From assembly GCA_964632505.1 (NCBI GenBank), contig CAZWCE010000006.1, positions 213,029 to 277,028 on the forward strand: DNA of 64,000 bases. Reading direction: 5' to 3'. The notes beneath the pieces were generated by a model that saw only the letters and a list, made by a program, of their open reading frames with translations, had not been told where the DNA came from and searched no databases. This document shows positions 1-7,835 of this stretch, piece by piece; position 1 is the first letter of the stretch; each line of letters begins with the position of its first letter. Made by a program: the position numbers and the translations under genes. The DNA is from CAZWCE01 sp964632505. Lineage in GTDB: Bacteria > Planctomycetota > Planctomycetia > Pirellulales > Thermoguttaceae.

Positions 1-116
1 AGCTGCTGGGCGAGGATCGGCGAGACTGCGAATATCGAGAGGAGGACCGGGATCGCGACCAACAGTCGTCGCGGACCTCCTGCCGTTTGAAGATGGGATG
101 AAACTGGTCGGTTCAT
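1..116 (-). CDS. N-terminus of an exported protein (partial, runs off the window)
   Basis: The minus strand reads open from an ATG at 114-116 to the window edge, giving 38 codons. The visible peptide is a typical Sec signal: a short polar start, two arginines, then a hydrophobic stretch (LLVAIPVLLSIFAVSPILA) ending in a plausible signal peptidase site before QQ. A GGAGG lies about 10 bases upstream of this ATG; an in-frame ATG at 135-137 has no such site, so I prefer 116. The mature protein is outside the window and its function cannot be judged. It is divergent from dxr. Confidence 0.6.
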   Translation of the reverse strand, partial: MNRPVSSHLQTAGGPRRLLVAIPVLLSIFAVSPILAQQ

Positions 117-488
117 GTTCGAAGGGCCTCCGGTCATGATCGCAAAGTAAACGCAAATTCATTTTTTTTGAAATCGTTCCGCGTGCTCGATATTATCAGA
201 AGACGCCCGAGAAATCCACCAATCGTCTCGTTTTTCCCGGTGAAGATAATCCCGCCAATCAAGAAAACCGGCCGTTTTTTCCTTTCCGGCGCGACACCTC
301 TTATAATCTTCTCGTGGAACCTATATAATAGCCCTTTTTATGGCTTATACTCATAATGTTTGAGTGAAGCCCGCGAAAGCAGAGATGTCATGGCGCTGGT
401 TCGCGATGCCATTTTCAACGGATTTTCCTCATCGGCCCATCGCCGGTTTCCTTGCAACCCCCGATTCTGGGAGTTGGGTTTCCCTTCC
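117..488. other. Intergenic region between the divergent exported-protein gene and dxr
   Basis: About 370 bases with AT-rich patches. No convincing gene is seen; the short open frames here lack ribosome sites and family resemblance. Two TATAAT boxes occur (302-307 and 324-329), so the dxr promoter probably lies here. The frame upstream of dxr stays open back to a TTG at 360, but the protein family begins near the ATG at 489. Confidence 0.5.
302..329 (+). promoter_or_regulatory. Possible promoter -10 boxes for dxr-rseP
   Basis: Perfect TATAAT hexamers are at 302-307 and 324-329. Neither has a good -35 hexamer at the usual spacing, so this is a weak call based on the -10 match and position only. 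Confidence 0.25.
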
Positions 489-1754
489 ATGTCGGAAAGA
501 CCCGCCTTATCCCCCCCCAAGCGTCGGCTCGCCATTTTGGGGTCCAGCGGAAGCATCGGTCGCAACACTCTGGAAGTGATCGCCGCTTCCGAAGGGCGAT
601 TGCGCGCCGAGGTCCTGTCGGTGCATTCCAATACGCGGTTGCTGGTGGAGCAGGCGAGGGAGTTTCACCCCCGGAGGGTGGTCGTGACGAACCCGGAGGC
701 GAACCGCGAGCCTTTGGCCGATTTGCCCAAGGAGACGGAAGTCGCTTACGGGGAAGATGCCTTGTGCGAAGCGGCCTGTCTGGATGGAATCGACATGGTC
801 GTTTCGGCGATCGTCGGCATCGCGGGGCTTCGCAGCACCTGGGAGGCACTCCGCTGCGGCAAGTTGGTCGCGCTGGCGAACAAGGAAAGCCTGGTGGTCG
901 GCGGGGCGCTCATGGCGGAGATGGCGCAGAGCGGATCCCGGTCGAAAAACACCGAAAACCATAAGGATTGGACGCTCGCGGGGGAATCGATCAAGGGACC
1001 GCACGCCACCCCGCGGTTGCTCCCGGTCGACAGTGAACACAGCGCCGTCATGCAGGCGATGGAGTCGGGAGGCCGCGAAGAGGTCCATCGGGTCATTTTG
1101 ACCGCCAGCGGGGGGCCGTTCCGGTCCCTTTCGCTCAAGGAGATCGAGGGGGTGACGGTGGAGGACGCCCTGGCCCATCCCACCTGGAACATGGGGAAAA
1201 AGATCACCATCGACTCGGCGACCCTGATGAACAAAGCCCTGGAGATCATCGAGGCGAAGTGGCTGTTCGATCTCGCCCCGGAGGAGATCGGCGTGATGAT
1301 CCACCCGCAGTCGATCGTGCATTCGATGGTCGAATATCGCGACGGTTCGGTCCTCGCCCAGATGAGTCCTCCGGACATGAAGATGCCGATCCAGTACGCA
1401 CTGGAGTACCCCCGTCGGCAGCCGGGTTGCGCGAAGCGCCTCGATTGGACCGAATCGCTCTCGCTGACGTTCCTTCCGCCCGATGGGGAGCGTTTTCCGG
1501 CGATCGGGCTGGGGCTGGAGGTCGCCCGGGCGGGAGGGACCGCCGGCGCCGTGGTCAACGCCGCCAACGAAGCGGCCGTTTCCGCCTTTTTGTCGCATCG
1601 CATCCCGTTTTCGGAAATTACCAACATTTGTCAATCCATTTTGGACAAGCATCATTTCGAAGCGCGTCCGACCCTCGATCGACTGTTCGAGCTCGATCGT
1701 TGGGCGCGTAAGGAGGTAGAAACGTGGATTTCTCGATCATCGTTCCTCTCGTGA
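489..1754 (+). CDS. dxr: 1-deoxy-D-xylulose 5-phosphate reductoisomerase
   Basis: This is the second enzyme of the MEP isoprenoid pathway; it converts DXP to 2-C-methyl-D-erythritol 4-phosphate with NADPH in the cytoplasm. The N-terminal nucleotide-binding motif GSSGSIGRNTL, the ANKESLV segment, the metal/substrate motif PVDSEHSA, the flexible-loop region PTWNMGKKITIDSATLMNK and the HPQSIVHSMVEY segment are all present. The ATG at 489 fits the family start; the frame is open back to a TTG at 360, but those 43 codons look like nothing known. An insertion of about 27 residues (930-1010) precedes PVDSEHS. The stop overlaps the rseP start by 31 bases, implying translational coupling. Confidence 0.95.
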   Translation: MSERPALSPPKRRLAILGSSGSIGRNTLEVIAASEGRLRAEVLSVHSNTRLLVEQAREFHPRRVVVTNPEANREPLADLPKETEVAYGEDALCEAACLDGIDMVVSAIVGIAGLRSTWEALRCGKLVALANKESLVVGGALMAEMAQSGSRSKNTENHKDWTLAGESIKGPHATPRLLPVDSEHSAVMQAMESGGREEVHRVILTASGGPFRSLSLKEIEGVTVEDALAHPTWNMGKKITIDSATLMNKALEIIEAKWLFDLAPEEIGVMIHPQSIVHSMVEYRDGSVLAQMSPPDMKMPIQYALEYPRRQPGCAKRLDWTESLSLTFLPPDGERFPAIGLGLEVARAGGTAGAVVNAANEAAVSAFLSHRIPFSEITNICQSILDKHHFEARPTLDRLFELDRWARKEVETWISRSSFLS

Positions 1755-3937
1755 ACCTGTTGGCCGTCACCGAGTGGCTTTCAACGGTAGGAAACATCGC
1801 CTGGACCGTTTTCCTGGTGGTCATCGGCATCAATGCGTTGATCATCGTTCACGAATGGGGGCACTTCATCGTCGCGAGGATGTGCGGGGTGAAGTGTGAG
1901 AAATTTTACATCTGGTTCGATATCTACGGCTGGCGTCTGTTTCGATTCAAGTGGGGCGACACGGAGTTCGGGCTCGGCGTGTTGCCGCTGGGAGGCTACG
2001 TGAAGATGCTCGGCCAGGAGGACAACCCCGGGCGCATCAAGGAAGAACTCGAGCGGGCCCGCGTGGCCGAGAACGTCGAGGAGGAAGCCAAGGAGCAGGC
2101 TGAAGAAGCGGTCGAAAAAGGTCAAGCCGAACCGGAGCAGGTCGAGAAGCGGGAGTCGGAAGCGGAGCAATCGACGCAGGAAGTCCGGGAACTGGAGAAG
2201 GCACTTTACGCGCCCGACAGTTACCTCTCCAAGAGCGTGCCCCAGCGGATGGCCATCATCGTCGCCGGCGTGGCGATGAACGTCGTATTCGCGATCGTCT
2301 GCGCGATCATCGCCTATTCTCTCGGAGTGACACAGATCGCCTCGGTCATCGGCAAGTCGATTCCCGGCCGTCCGGTCTGGCAGGCGAACTTGACCACCGG
2401 CGATGAGATCGTGGCCATCAACGGCAAAAAAGTTCGCTATTTCAACGAAGTCCGCGAAGCGATGTTCGACGACATCGATGAGGGAATCTCTCTGAAGTAC
2501 AAACCGGCCGGCAGCGACGACGTGGTCGAGACCGTTTTGCAGCCCACTCGAAAAAAAGGTGAATTGATGCCGTCGATCGGCTTTACTTCCCCTTTGACGC
2601 TGAAGCTTGCCCCGAAGCCGGCTTACGACTGGAGCCCGATCAAGGGCGCCTTGGATGCGGTGAAACCGGAATCGACGTTGATTCGCATCGACGGGGAACC
2701 GATCGACAGTTACGCCGCCTACGAAGACTACCTGGCGGCTCATGCCTCCGAGAAACTGGAAATGACCTTCCGCTTGCCGTCGAAAGAGAAGCAGGCGGAA
2801 GGAGAGACCGCCTCGTCCGAACCGGGCGAGACGGTGACGGTCGAGGTGCCGCCGGTGCCGATGCGACGGATCGGTATCGCCGTGGAGATGGGGGAATTGA
2901 CGGCGATCCAGCAGCATTCCCCGGCGGAGAAGATCGGCCTGAAGCCGGGCGATCGAATCGTCCGGATCGACGGAGAGCCGGTCGGCAATCCGATCACCCT
3001 GGACCATCGCTTGCGTCAGAAGTCGAGAAATCAGACGCCGGAGGTTTCGCTGCAAGTGAAGCGGGGAAAGGAAACGCTCGACTTCGACGCGGTGCCGCTG
3101 GTGACCCATGCCCGGTTCACCCCGCCGCTGACGAACAACTCCGTCATGGCCTCATCGACACTCGGAATCGCCTGGACGGTGAATCCGAAAATCACGGGGC
3201 CGGGCGAAGGAGCGAACGATCCGCAAAAAGCGGCGCCGCTGGTCGGTTCCACCCTCAAGAGCGTCACGTTTGTCGACGCACCGGACTCGGTGACCGACAC
3301 GCCTTTCGGCAGTAAAACGGCGGAAGGTTTTACCTACGAAATCGATCCCCAGCGGGCAAGTTGGCCGTTCATCTTCTTCCAACTGATCCAGATGCTCGAC
3401 GAGGGAGACCAAGTGATCGTCGCCGGGCAGAAGGGAGAAGAGGTCAAGAAGATCTCGTTGAAAGTGACCCTCGACAAGAATTGGTACAACCCCGACCGGG
3501 GAATCTGGTTCCAGCCGATGCTCCGGACCGTCGAGGTCGATTCCTTCGGCGAAGCGGTCTATCTCGGGACCAGGCAGACCGGCGAATTTTTGATGTTGGT
3601 CTTCAAGTTCCTCTCGAAAATCGGGACCCAGGTGTCGGCCAAGGCGATCGGCGGACCCGGCACCATCGTCACGATGGCCTATCACGCCGCCACGGAAAGC
3701 TGGAGCACCTTCCTCATTTTCCTGGCGCTGATCAGCGCCAACCTGGCGGTGCTCAATATTTTGCCGATCCCGATTCTCGATGGAGGCCACCTCGTCTTTC
3801 TGCTTTATGAGGGGATCTTCCGCAAGCCTCCGAACGAAGCGGTCCAAGTGGGACTCTCCTACCTCGGCTTGCTTCTGATTTTGGCTCTGATGCTCTGGGC
3901 TATTTCGCTCGAGGTGGGGTTGATCTCCCGTTACTGA
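1724..3937 (+). CDS. rseP: RseP-type site-2 intramembrane zinc protease
   Basis: Membrane metalloprotease of the M50 family; in other bacteria it cuts anti-sigma factors and remnant signal peptides in the inner membrane. The zinc motif HEWGH is at residues 43-47 inside the first membrane helix, and the C-terminal third has the NILPIPILDGGH segment that supplies the third zinc ligand. PDZ-type sequence (SPAEKIGLKPGDRIVRIDG) lies in the middle, with a second degenerate copy before it. At 737 residues it is much longer than the usual 400-450; the excess includes a highly charged Glu-rich stretch at about 103-160. GTG start with AAGGAGG 7 bases upstream (1710-1716), inside the end of dxr. Confidence 0.92.
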   Translation: MDFSIIVPLVNLLAVTEWLSTVGNIAWTVFLVVIGINALIIVHEWGHFIVARMCGVKCEKFYIWFDIYGWRLFRFKWGDTEFGLGVLPLGGYVKMLGQEDNPGRIKEELERARVAENVEEEAKEQAEEAVEKGQAEPEQVEKRESEAEQSTQEVRELEKALYAPDSYLSKSVPQRMAIIVAGVAMNVVFAIVCAIIAYSLGVTQIASVIGKSIPGRPVWQANLTTGDEIVAINGKKVRYFNEVREAMFDDIDEGISLKYKPAGSDDVVETVLQPTRKKGELMPSIGFTSPLTLKLAPKPAYDWSPIKGALDAVKPESTLIRIDGEPIDSYAAYEDYLAAHASEKLEMTFRLPSKEKQAEGETASSEPGETVTVEVPPVPMRRIGIAVEMGELTAIQQHSPAEKIGLKPGDRIVRIDGEPVGNPITLDHRLRQKSRNQTPEVSLQVKRGKETLDFDAVPLVTHARFTPPLTNNSVMASSTLGIAWTVNPKITGPGEGANDPQKAAPLVGSTLKSVTFVDAPDSVTDTPFGSKTAEGFTYEIDPQRASWPFIFFQLIQMLDEGDQVIVAGQKGEEVKKISLKVTLDKNWYNPDRGIWFQPMLRTVEVDSFGEAVYLGTRQTGEFLMLVFKFLSKIGTQVSAKAIGGPGTIVTMAYHAATESWSTFLIFLALISANLAVLNILPIPILDGGHLVFLLYEGIFRKPPNEAVQVGLSYLGLLLILALMLWAISLEVGLISRY

Positions 3938-3972
3938 CGCATCGTCGGAAGAAAAGCAAACAGAGAACACCG

Positions 3973-4003
3973 AAGGCCTTTCCCACGCGGAAAGGCCTTT
4001 TTC
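3973..4003 (+). terminator. Intrinsic terminator after rseP
   Basis: Perfect 11-bp stem AAGGCCTTTCC (3973-3983) with GGAAAGGCCTT (3989-3999), a 5-base loop and a following T run (through 4002). It lies 35 bases after the rseP stop and faces the end of the convergent minus-strand gene. Confidence 0.85.
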
Positions 4004-4031
4004 GATGACTCGAGCTGTGCACCGGGGCAGC

Positions 4032-6215
4032 CTATTTTTCCGGTTGATACCAGAACGAGCGCCAGTAGGTTTGGTCGAGGGCATAAACGTCGAACGGATC
4101 CTTCGCCGGATCGAACTCGGCCGGCAGGATACCGTAGCGTTTCATTTCGCGAAAGTAGAGCGGACTGGGATTCTCGGGCGTGCCGCCGTCCATGATGGCG
4201 TAGGTCCCGTTGGCGACCGCGCCGGAATCGAGCCAGAGCCGCACGATTTTCGCCTCCTCCGGTGAAACTTGCACATCGTAATGCTCCCCGCCGATCTGCT
4301 GCATGAGGCGACTGGCTCCGCTGCCGAAGCCGTAGGGGGGACGGTTTCCATGGGCGTTGCGGCCGTCGACGATTTCGCCCAATTGATTCACCAGCGCGAC
4401 GTAGGAAGGCAACACCCGGCCCTTGCCGTGCGAGGGAACGCCTCCTTGGCCGACCAGCGAGATGCCGCCCTCGGACTTCTCGGGGTGGTGGCATTCGACA
4501 CAGTGGCGGTCGAGAATCGGCTGGATTTGCCGACGGAAGTCGATGATTTCCGGGACCCCTTCGATCGGGCGAATCGGCACCGCGGCTTTGCGCATCGCCA
4601 GGGGCAGATGGTGCCGATCGTTCGACGGCGGGCGGATGCGCTGCTCGTGACACCCGACGCATCCGGCGACCTCTCCCGGTTGCAGAGTGACGAAGCTCTG
4701 CATCCGTTTGACCGCCAGATCGTTTTCATCGAGCGCGACGAAGAGAAGACTCCGCATCGCCGGGACTTCGAAATGGGCCGAGCCGTCCTCCTCGACCGGG
4801 ACGGTGCCGTGGATCCGGTTCAGGGTGAAGGCCCCCCAGAGGCTGATGCCGTCGAAGCCGGGACTCACATGAAACGGCCCCGGAAGTTGCTCGAGAATGA
4901 GCAATTTTTTGATCTGCCCTTTTTCGACGCCCGCCATGTTTCGTCCGGTGGTCACATCGGAGAGGAACAGCTCCGCCTTGGCCTCGCCGGGATCCCGGCG
5001 GGGAGCGGTCCGCGGCGGTCGCTCACGCTTGCGGATCGGCACCGGCTCGTGCAGCATCATCTCGGGATTCTTGTCTTGCAGTTCGAAGATCGGTTGCGCG
5101 TTTCCCTCGAGATCCATCCGGAAGAGCGTCCTCTGACGGGCGACCAGAAGTTGATTTTCCGAGAGCGGGAACGGGTCGCGCCAATTGCCGTTCGGGTGGA
5201 TGCGTCGGGCCGCCTCGGGAATGTCGGGCCCTTGTTTCGGAGAAACGACGGTGACGAAGCCGGTGTGCTCGCGGCGACCGTGGCCGGGGGAGAAGATGGC
5301 GACGATCTTCTCGCTTCCGGGAAGGGGTTTGGCATCGAGCATCGCGACCGCCCCGGGGACGTTGTTGTACTGGACCCGTTTGCCTTCCCGGTGGGCGATG
5401 TTGGCCGCCATGCCGACCGGGTGCATGTTGCCGTAATAGACCATCTGGCCGGAACCGTCCGGGAGCATCGTCCAGAGATGATGATAGCACAATTGGCTCC
5501 GGTCGACGTATTCCCAGCGCGTGTACAGAATTCTTCCGTCCGGCAGGACCGAGGGGGTATTCTCGGTCACGGCGTTGCTGCTGAGCATGCGGATATTGGA
5601 GCCGTCGCCGTCGCAACGGTAGAGAATCGCCACCGGCACTTTCCAGCACATCACCCAGCGATTGCAGCGTGAGGAACAGAAGGCGATGCCGCCGTCGGGC
5701 AAATAGCAAGGCTCGATATCGTCCCAGGGCCCGTCGGTCAACTGGACCAGTCCGGTGCCGTCGATGTTGATTTCATAGAGATGGTAGTGTTCCGTCCCGC
5801 CGGGGCGGTAGGAGAAAAGGATCTTTTTCGCGTCGTAGTGCACGCGGGGATCACGCACGCCGCCTTGAGGGTCGTCGAGCAGGATCTGCACCTTGCCGGT
5901 GGCCACGTTCAAGCGGCAGAGCTTCCCGCCGATCGGATAAGCCTTCTCCTGGGGATTGTGGCAATAATGGCCGAAGTTGGCGTAGTAGTGGCCGTCGGGA
6001 CCATAGGGTCGCACCGCGAAGACGATTTCCTCGGTGGGGGCCGCCTCCGCGATGGGAGTGCTTCCGCCCACCTCCGCCGAGCGGCCGAGCGGAGGAAGAG
6101 ACAGCATCGCAAGAAAGACTCCCAGACTCCAGAGCACCCCGTGAGGGAGCCGGAACCGGAAAAAAGGCCATCGGCGGCTTCTTCTCTCGAATGTGGGGGT
6201 GAGGTTCGGCATCAT
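4032..6215 (-). CDS. Exported TolB-like propeller protein with two haem c motifs (hydrazine synthase alpha-like family)
   Basis: About 727 residues. An Arg-rich N-terminus and hydrophobic helix (GVLWSLGVFLAMLSL) act as a signal or anchor. Residues 65-390 contain repeats of the PDGRI/PDGSG type typical of TolB/WD40-like propellers. The C-terminal third carries two haem c attachment motifs, CVGCH (about 519) and CVECH (about 572). This layout matches a large planctomycete family related to the alpha subunit of hydrazine synthase; true hydrazine synthesis is not implied. Likely periplasmic, substrate unknown. The start is one of tandem ATGs (6213-6215 and 6210-6212) behind GGGAG; an upstream TTG at 6224 is less likely. 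A paralogous layout occurs at 21145-24426. A dispersed repeat lies 31 bases upstream. Confidence 0.8.
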   Translation of the reverse strand: MMPNLTPTFERRSRRWPFFRFRLPHGVLWSLGVFLAMLSLPPLGRSAEVGGSTPIAEAAPTEEIVFAVRPYGPDGHYYANFGHYCHNPQEKAYPIGGKLCRLNVATGKVQILLDDPQGGVRDPRVHYDAKKILFSYRPGGTEHYHLYEINIDGTGLVQLTDGPWDDIEPCYLPDGGIAFCSSRCNRWVMCWKVPVAILYRCDGDGSNIRMLSSNAVTENTPSVLPDGRILYTRWEYVDRSQLCYHHLWTMLPDGSGQMVYYGNMHPVGMAANIAHREGKRVQYNNVPGAVAMLDAKPLPGSEKIVAIFSPGHGRREHTGFVTVVSPKQGPDIPEAARRIHPNGNWRDPFPLSENQLLVARQRTLFRMDLEGNAQPIFELQDKNPEMMLHEPVPIRKRERPPRTAPRRDPGEAKAELFLSDVTTGRNMAGVEKGQIKKLLILEQLPGPFHVSPGFDGISLWGAFTLNRIHGTVPVEEDGSAHFEVPAMRSLLFVALDENDLAVKRMQSFVTLQPGEVAGCVGCHEQRIRPPSNDRHHLPLAMRKAAVPIRPIEGVPEIIDFRRQIQPILDRHCVECHHPEKSEGGISLVGQGGVPSHGKGRVLPSYVALVNQLGEIVDGRNAHGNRPPYGFGSGASRLMQQIGGEHYDVQVSPEEAKIVRLWLDSGAVANGTYAIMDGGTPENPSPLYFREMKRYGILPAEFDPAKDPFDVYALDQTYWRSFWYQPEK

Positions 6216-6246
6216 GTCTCCCAACGAAAACGATCGGCAGATTCCT

Positions 6247-6351
6247 TTATTGAGCGTCGCATATATAATGAACCCCGGGCGAACAGCGAGAGCCCGGCCT
6301 CACGGGTGTCACTGCATGAACCGAAGGGCCACTATTAATGCGAACATGAAT
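6247..6351 (-). repeat. Dispersed structured repeat, copy A (105 bp)
   Basis: Hand alignment shows about 90 percent identity with 43781-43886. A 29-base core around the hairpin is identical in both. The core forms CCGGGC (6275-6280) pairing with GCCCGG (6292-6297) around an 11-base loop. Both copies are in the same orientation and each lies just upstream of a minus-strand gene, so the RNA, if any, is probably read from the minus strand. No flanking target duplication or transposase was seen. Confidence 0.8.
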
Positions 6352-6521
6352 CATTCTACGGCGCGCGTACGCCGCGGGCGTCCTTCACTCATTCTAATCG
6401 ATGCTCCGGAAGCTTTGCAAGCAAGATTCGCCTCGTCGCCATCCCCCCCGCCATGGCGGCGACTCGCCATGCGGCACGATCGAAGACGAAAAACAAATCG
6501 CTGAAAAAAGAGCCGCTTTGA

Positions 6522-6550
6522 TTGAATCCGCTCGGCAATCATGGCATAAT
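6522..6550 (+). promoter_or_regulatory. Candidate sigma-70-type promoter for the SMP-30 gene
   Basis: TTGAAT (6522-6527) and CATAAT (6545-6550) are separated by exactly 17 bases, about 125 bases before the likely start codon. Each differs from consensus by one or two positions. Confidence 0.4.
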
Positions 6551-6676
6551 GGCCACTACCTGCCGCGGCTCCGCAAAGGGCCCCTTGGAGGTGATCAAAT
6601 CGGTGGTGTCCCACCGTCTCGCCGAATTTCTTGGAAGATTGCTTGAAACATACACCTACAGGAAAGGATGAAAACG

Positions 6677-7759
6677 ATGAAGAAGCTGAGACGAACCGGG
6701 GCGTGGATGGTTTCCCTGATGTTGCCGGCCGTCGTGGCCCTTTCGACGACGCCGGCCGGCGCAGAGTCGCCGCTGAAGGACCCGAAGATCGCCGTGGAAC
6801 TTCCCGAGCAGTTCAACACGCCCGACGGCATGACGCTCGATGCCGAAGGCAACATCATCCTGGCGGTTCCGAACGCCCACGAACGCGAAGGCGGCGCGTG
6901 GCTGCTGAAGATCACGCCGGAAGACAACCTCGAGAAGTATTTCTTCCTCCCGCCGCACCCCGAAACGAACAAGGCCTGCCCGCTGGGCATCTCCTTCGGT
7001 TCCGACGGGCACCTCTACATCGCCGACGGCCAGACGATCGGCGGCAACCCGCAATCCAAGGCGCGACTGCTTCGCGTCGTGCATGTCGACGGCAAGCCGG
7101 TCAAGTGCGAGGTGCTGGTCACCGGGCTGGTGCAGGCGAACGGCCTGGAGACCTACGGCGACAAGGTCTACGTCTGCGAATCGCAGTTCGAACCGGTCCC
7201 CACCCCGACCATCCCGATGGAAAGCGGCGTTTTCTGCTTCGATCTGGAGGAACTGGATCCCGAGAACCCGATCCAAGTGAAGCCCAAGGGCAACGATCCC
7301 CACTGCATCTTCAAGTTCCGGACGCACAACGAGGATTGGCGCGTCGGGGCAAACGGGTTGGGCTTTTCGGCCGACGGCAAGATGTACGTCTGCAATTTCG
7401 GCGATGCGTCGCTCCTGGAAGTGCTCCTGGAGGACGACATGAAGACGGTCAAGTCGTGGCGGGCCTGCGCCCAGGGCGATCCGATGGAGAGCACCGACGG
7501 ACTGAAGGTGGATCAGGACACCGGATTGGTGTATATCGCCGACTTCGTCGGTAATTCGGTGCACCGGGTCGATCCGGCCTCGGGAGAGATCGTCATGCTG
7601 GCCAAGAGCCCGATCGGTACCGGAGCCGACGGCGATCTGGACCGTTGCTCCGAAGTCTGCCTCCGCGACGGCAAGGTCTATGTGGCCAACATCGACCTGC
7701 CTTTCGGAAACGAAAACGATAAGCCGTACACGATTTCGGTGATCGACCTCGAGGAGTGA
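6677..7759 (+). CDS. Exported SMP-30/gluconolactonase-like protein
   Basis: About 360 residues with a Sec signal (MKKLRRTGAWMVSLMLPAVV, then an ALA-type region ending GAES). The body is a six-bladed propeller of the SMP-30/gluconolactonase/LRE type: repeated DAEGNI, SDGHLYIADG, ANGLETYGDKVYV and DQDTGLVYIADF segments. Members hydrolyse sugar lactones using one divalent metal. The ATG at 6677 sits 9 bases after AGGAAAGG; the ATG at 6668 abuts that site, so 6677 is preferred. It heads a run of sugar genes (transporter, SDR, isomerase, kinase), which fits lactone hydrolysis in pentose or aldonate use; the exact substrate is not visible. Confidence 0.8.
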   Translation: MKKLRRTGAWMVSLMLPAVVALSTTPAGAESPLKDPKIAVELPEQFNTPDGMTLDAEGNIILAVPNAHEREGGAWLLKITPEDNLEKYFFLPPHPETNKACPLGISFGSDGHLYIADGQTIGGNPQSKARLLRVVHVDGKPVKCEVLVTGLVQANGLETYGDKVYVCESQFEPVPTPTIPMESGVFCFDLEELDPENPIQVKPKGNDPHCIFKFRTHNEDWRVGANGLGFSADGKMYVCNFGDASLLEVLLEDDMKTVKSWRACAQGDPMESTDGLKVDQDTGLVYIADFVGNSVHRVDPASGEIVMLAKSPIGTGADGDLDRCSEVCLRDGKVYVANIDLPFGNENDKPYTISVIDLEE

Positions 7760-7835
7760 TCCGCTCCGGCTGACCGCCCTTTCGCCGAACTGAATCTTTG
7801 ATTTCCCATCTCACTAACTTGACAGGAGTTCGAGA

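Noticed and set aside
360..488. Upstream TTG start for dxr
   Set aside because: No ribosome site and no similarity in the extra 43 residues; the family sequence starts at the ATG at 489.
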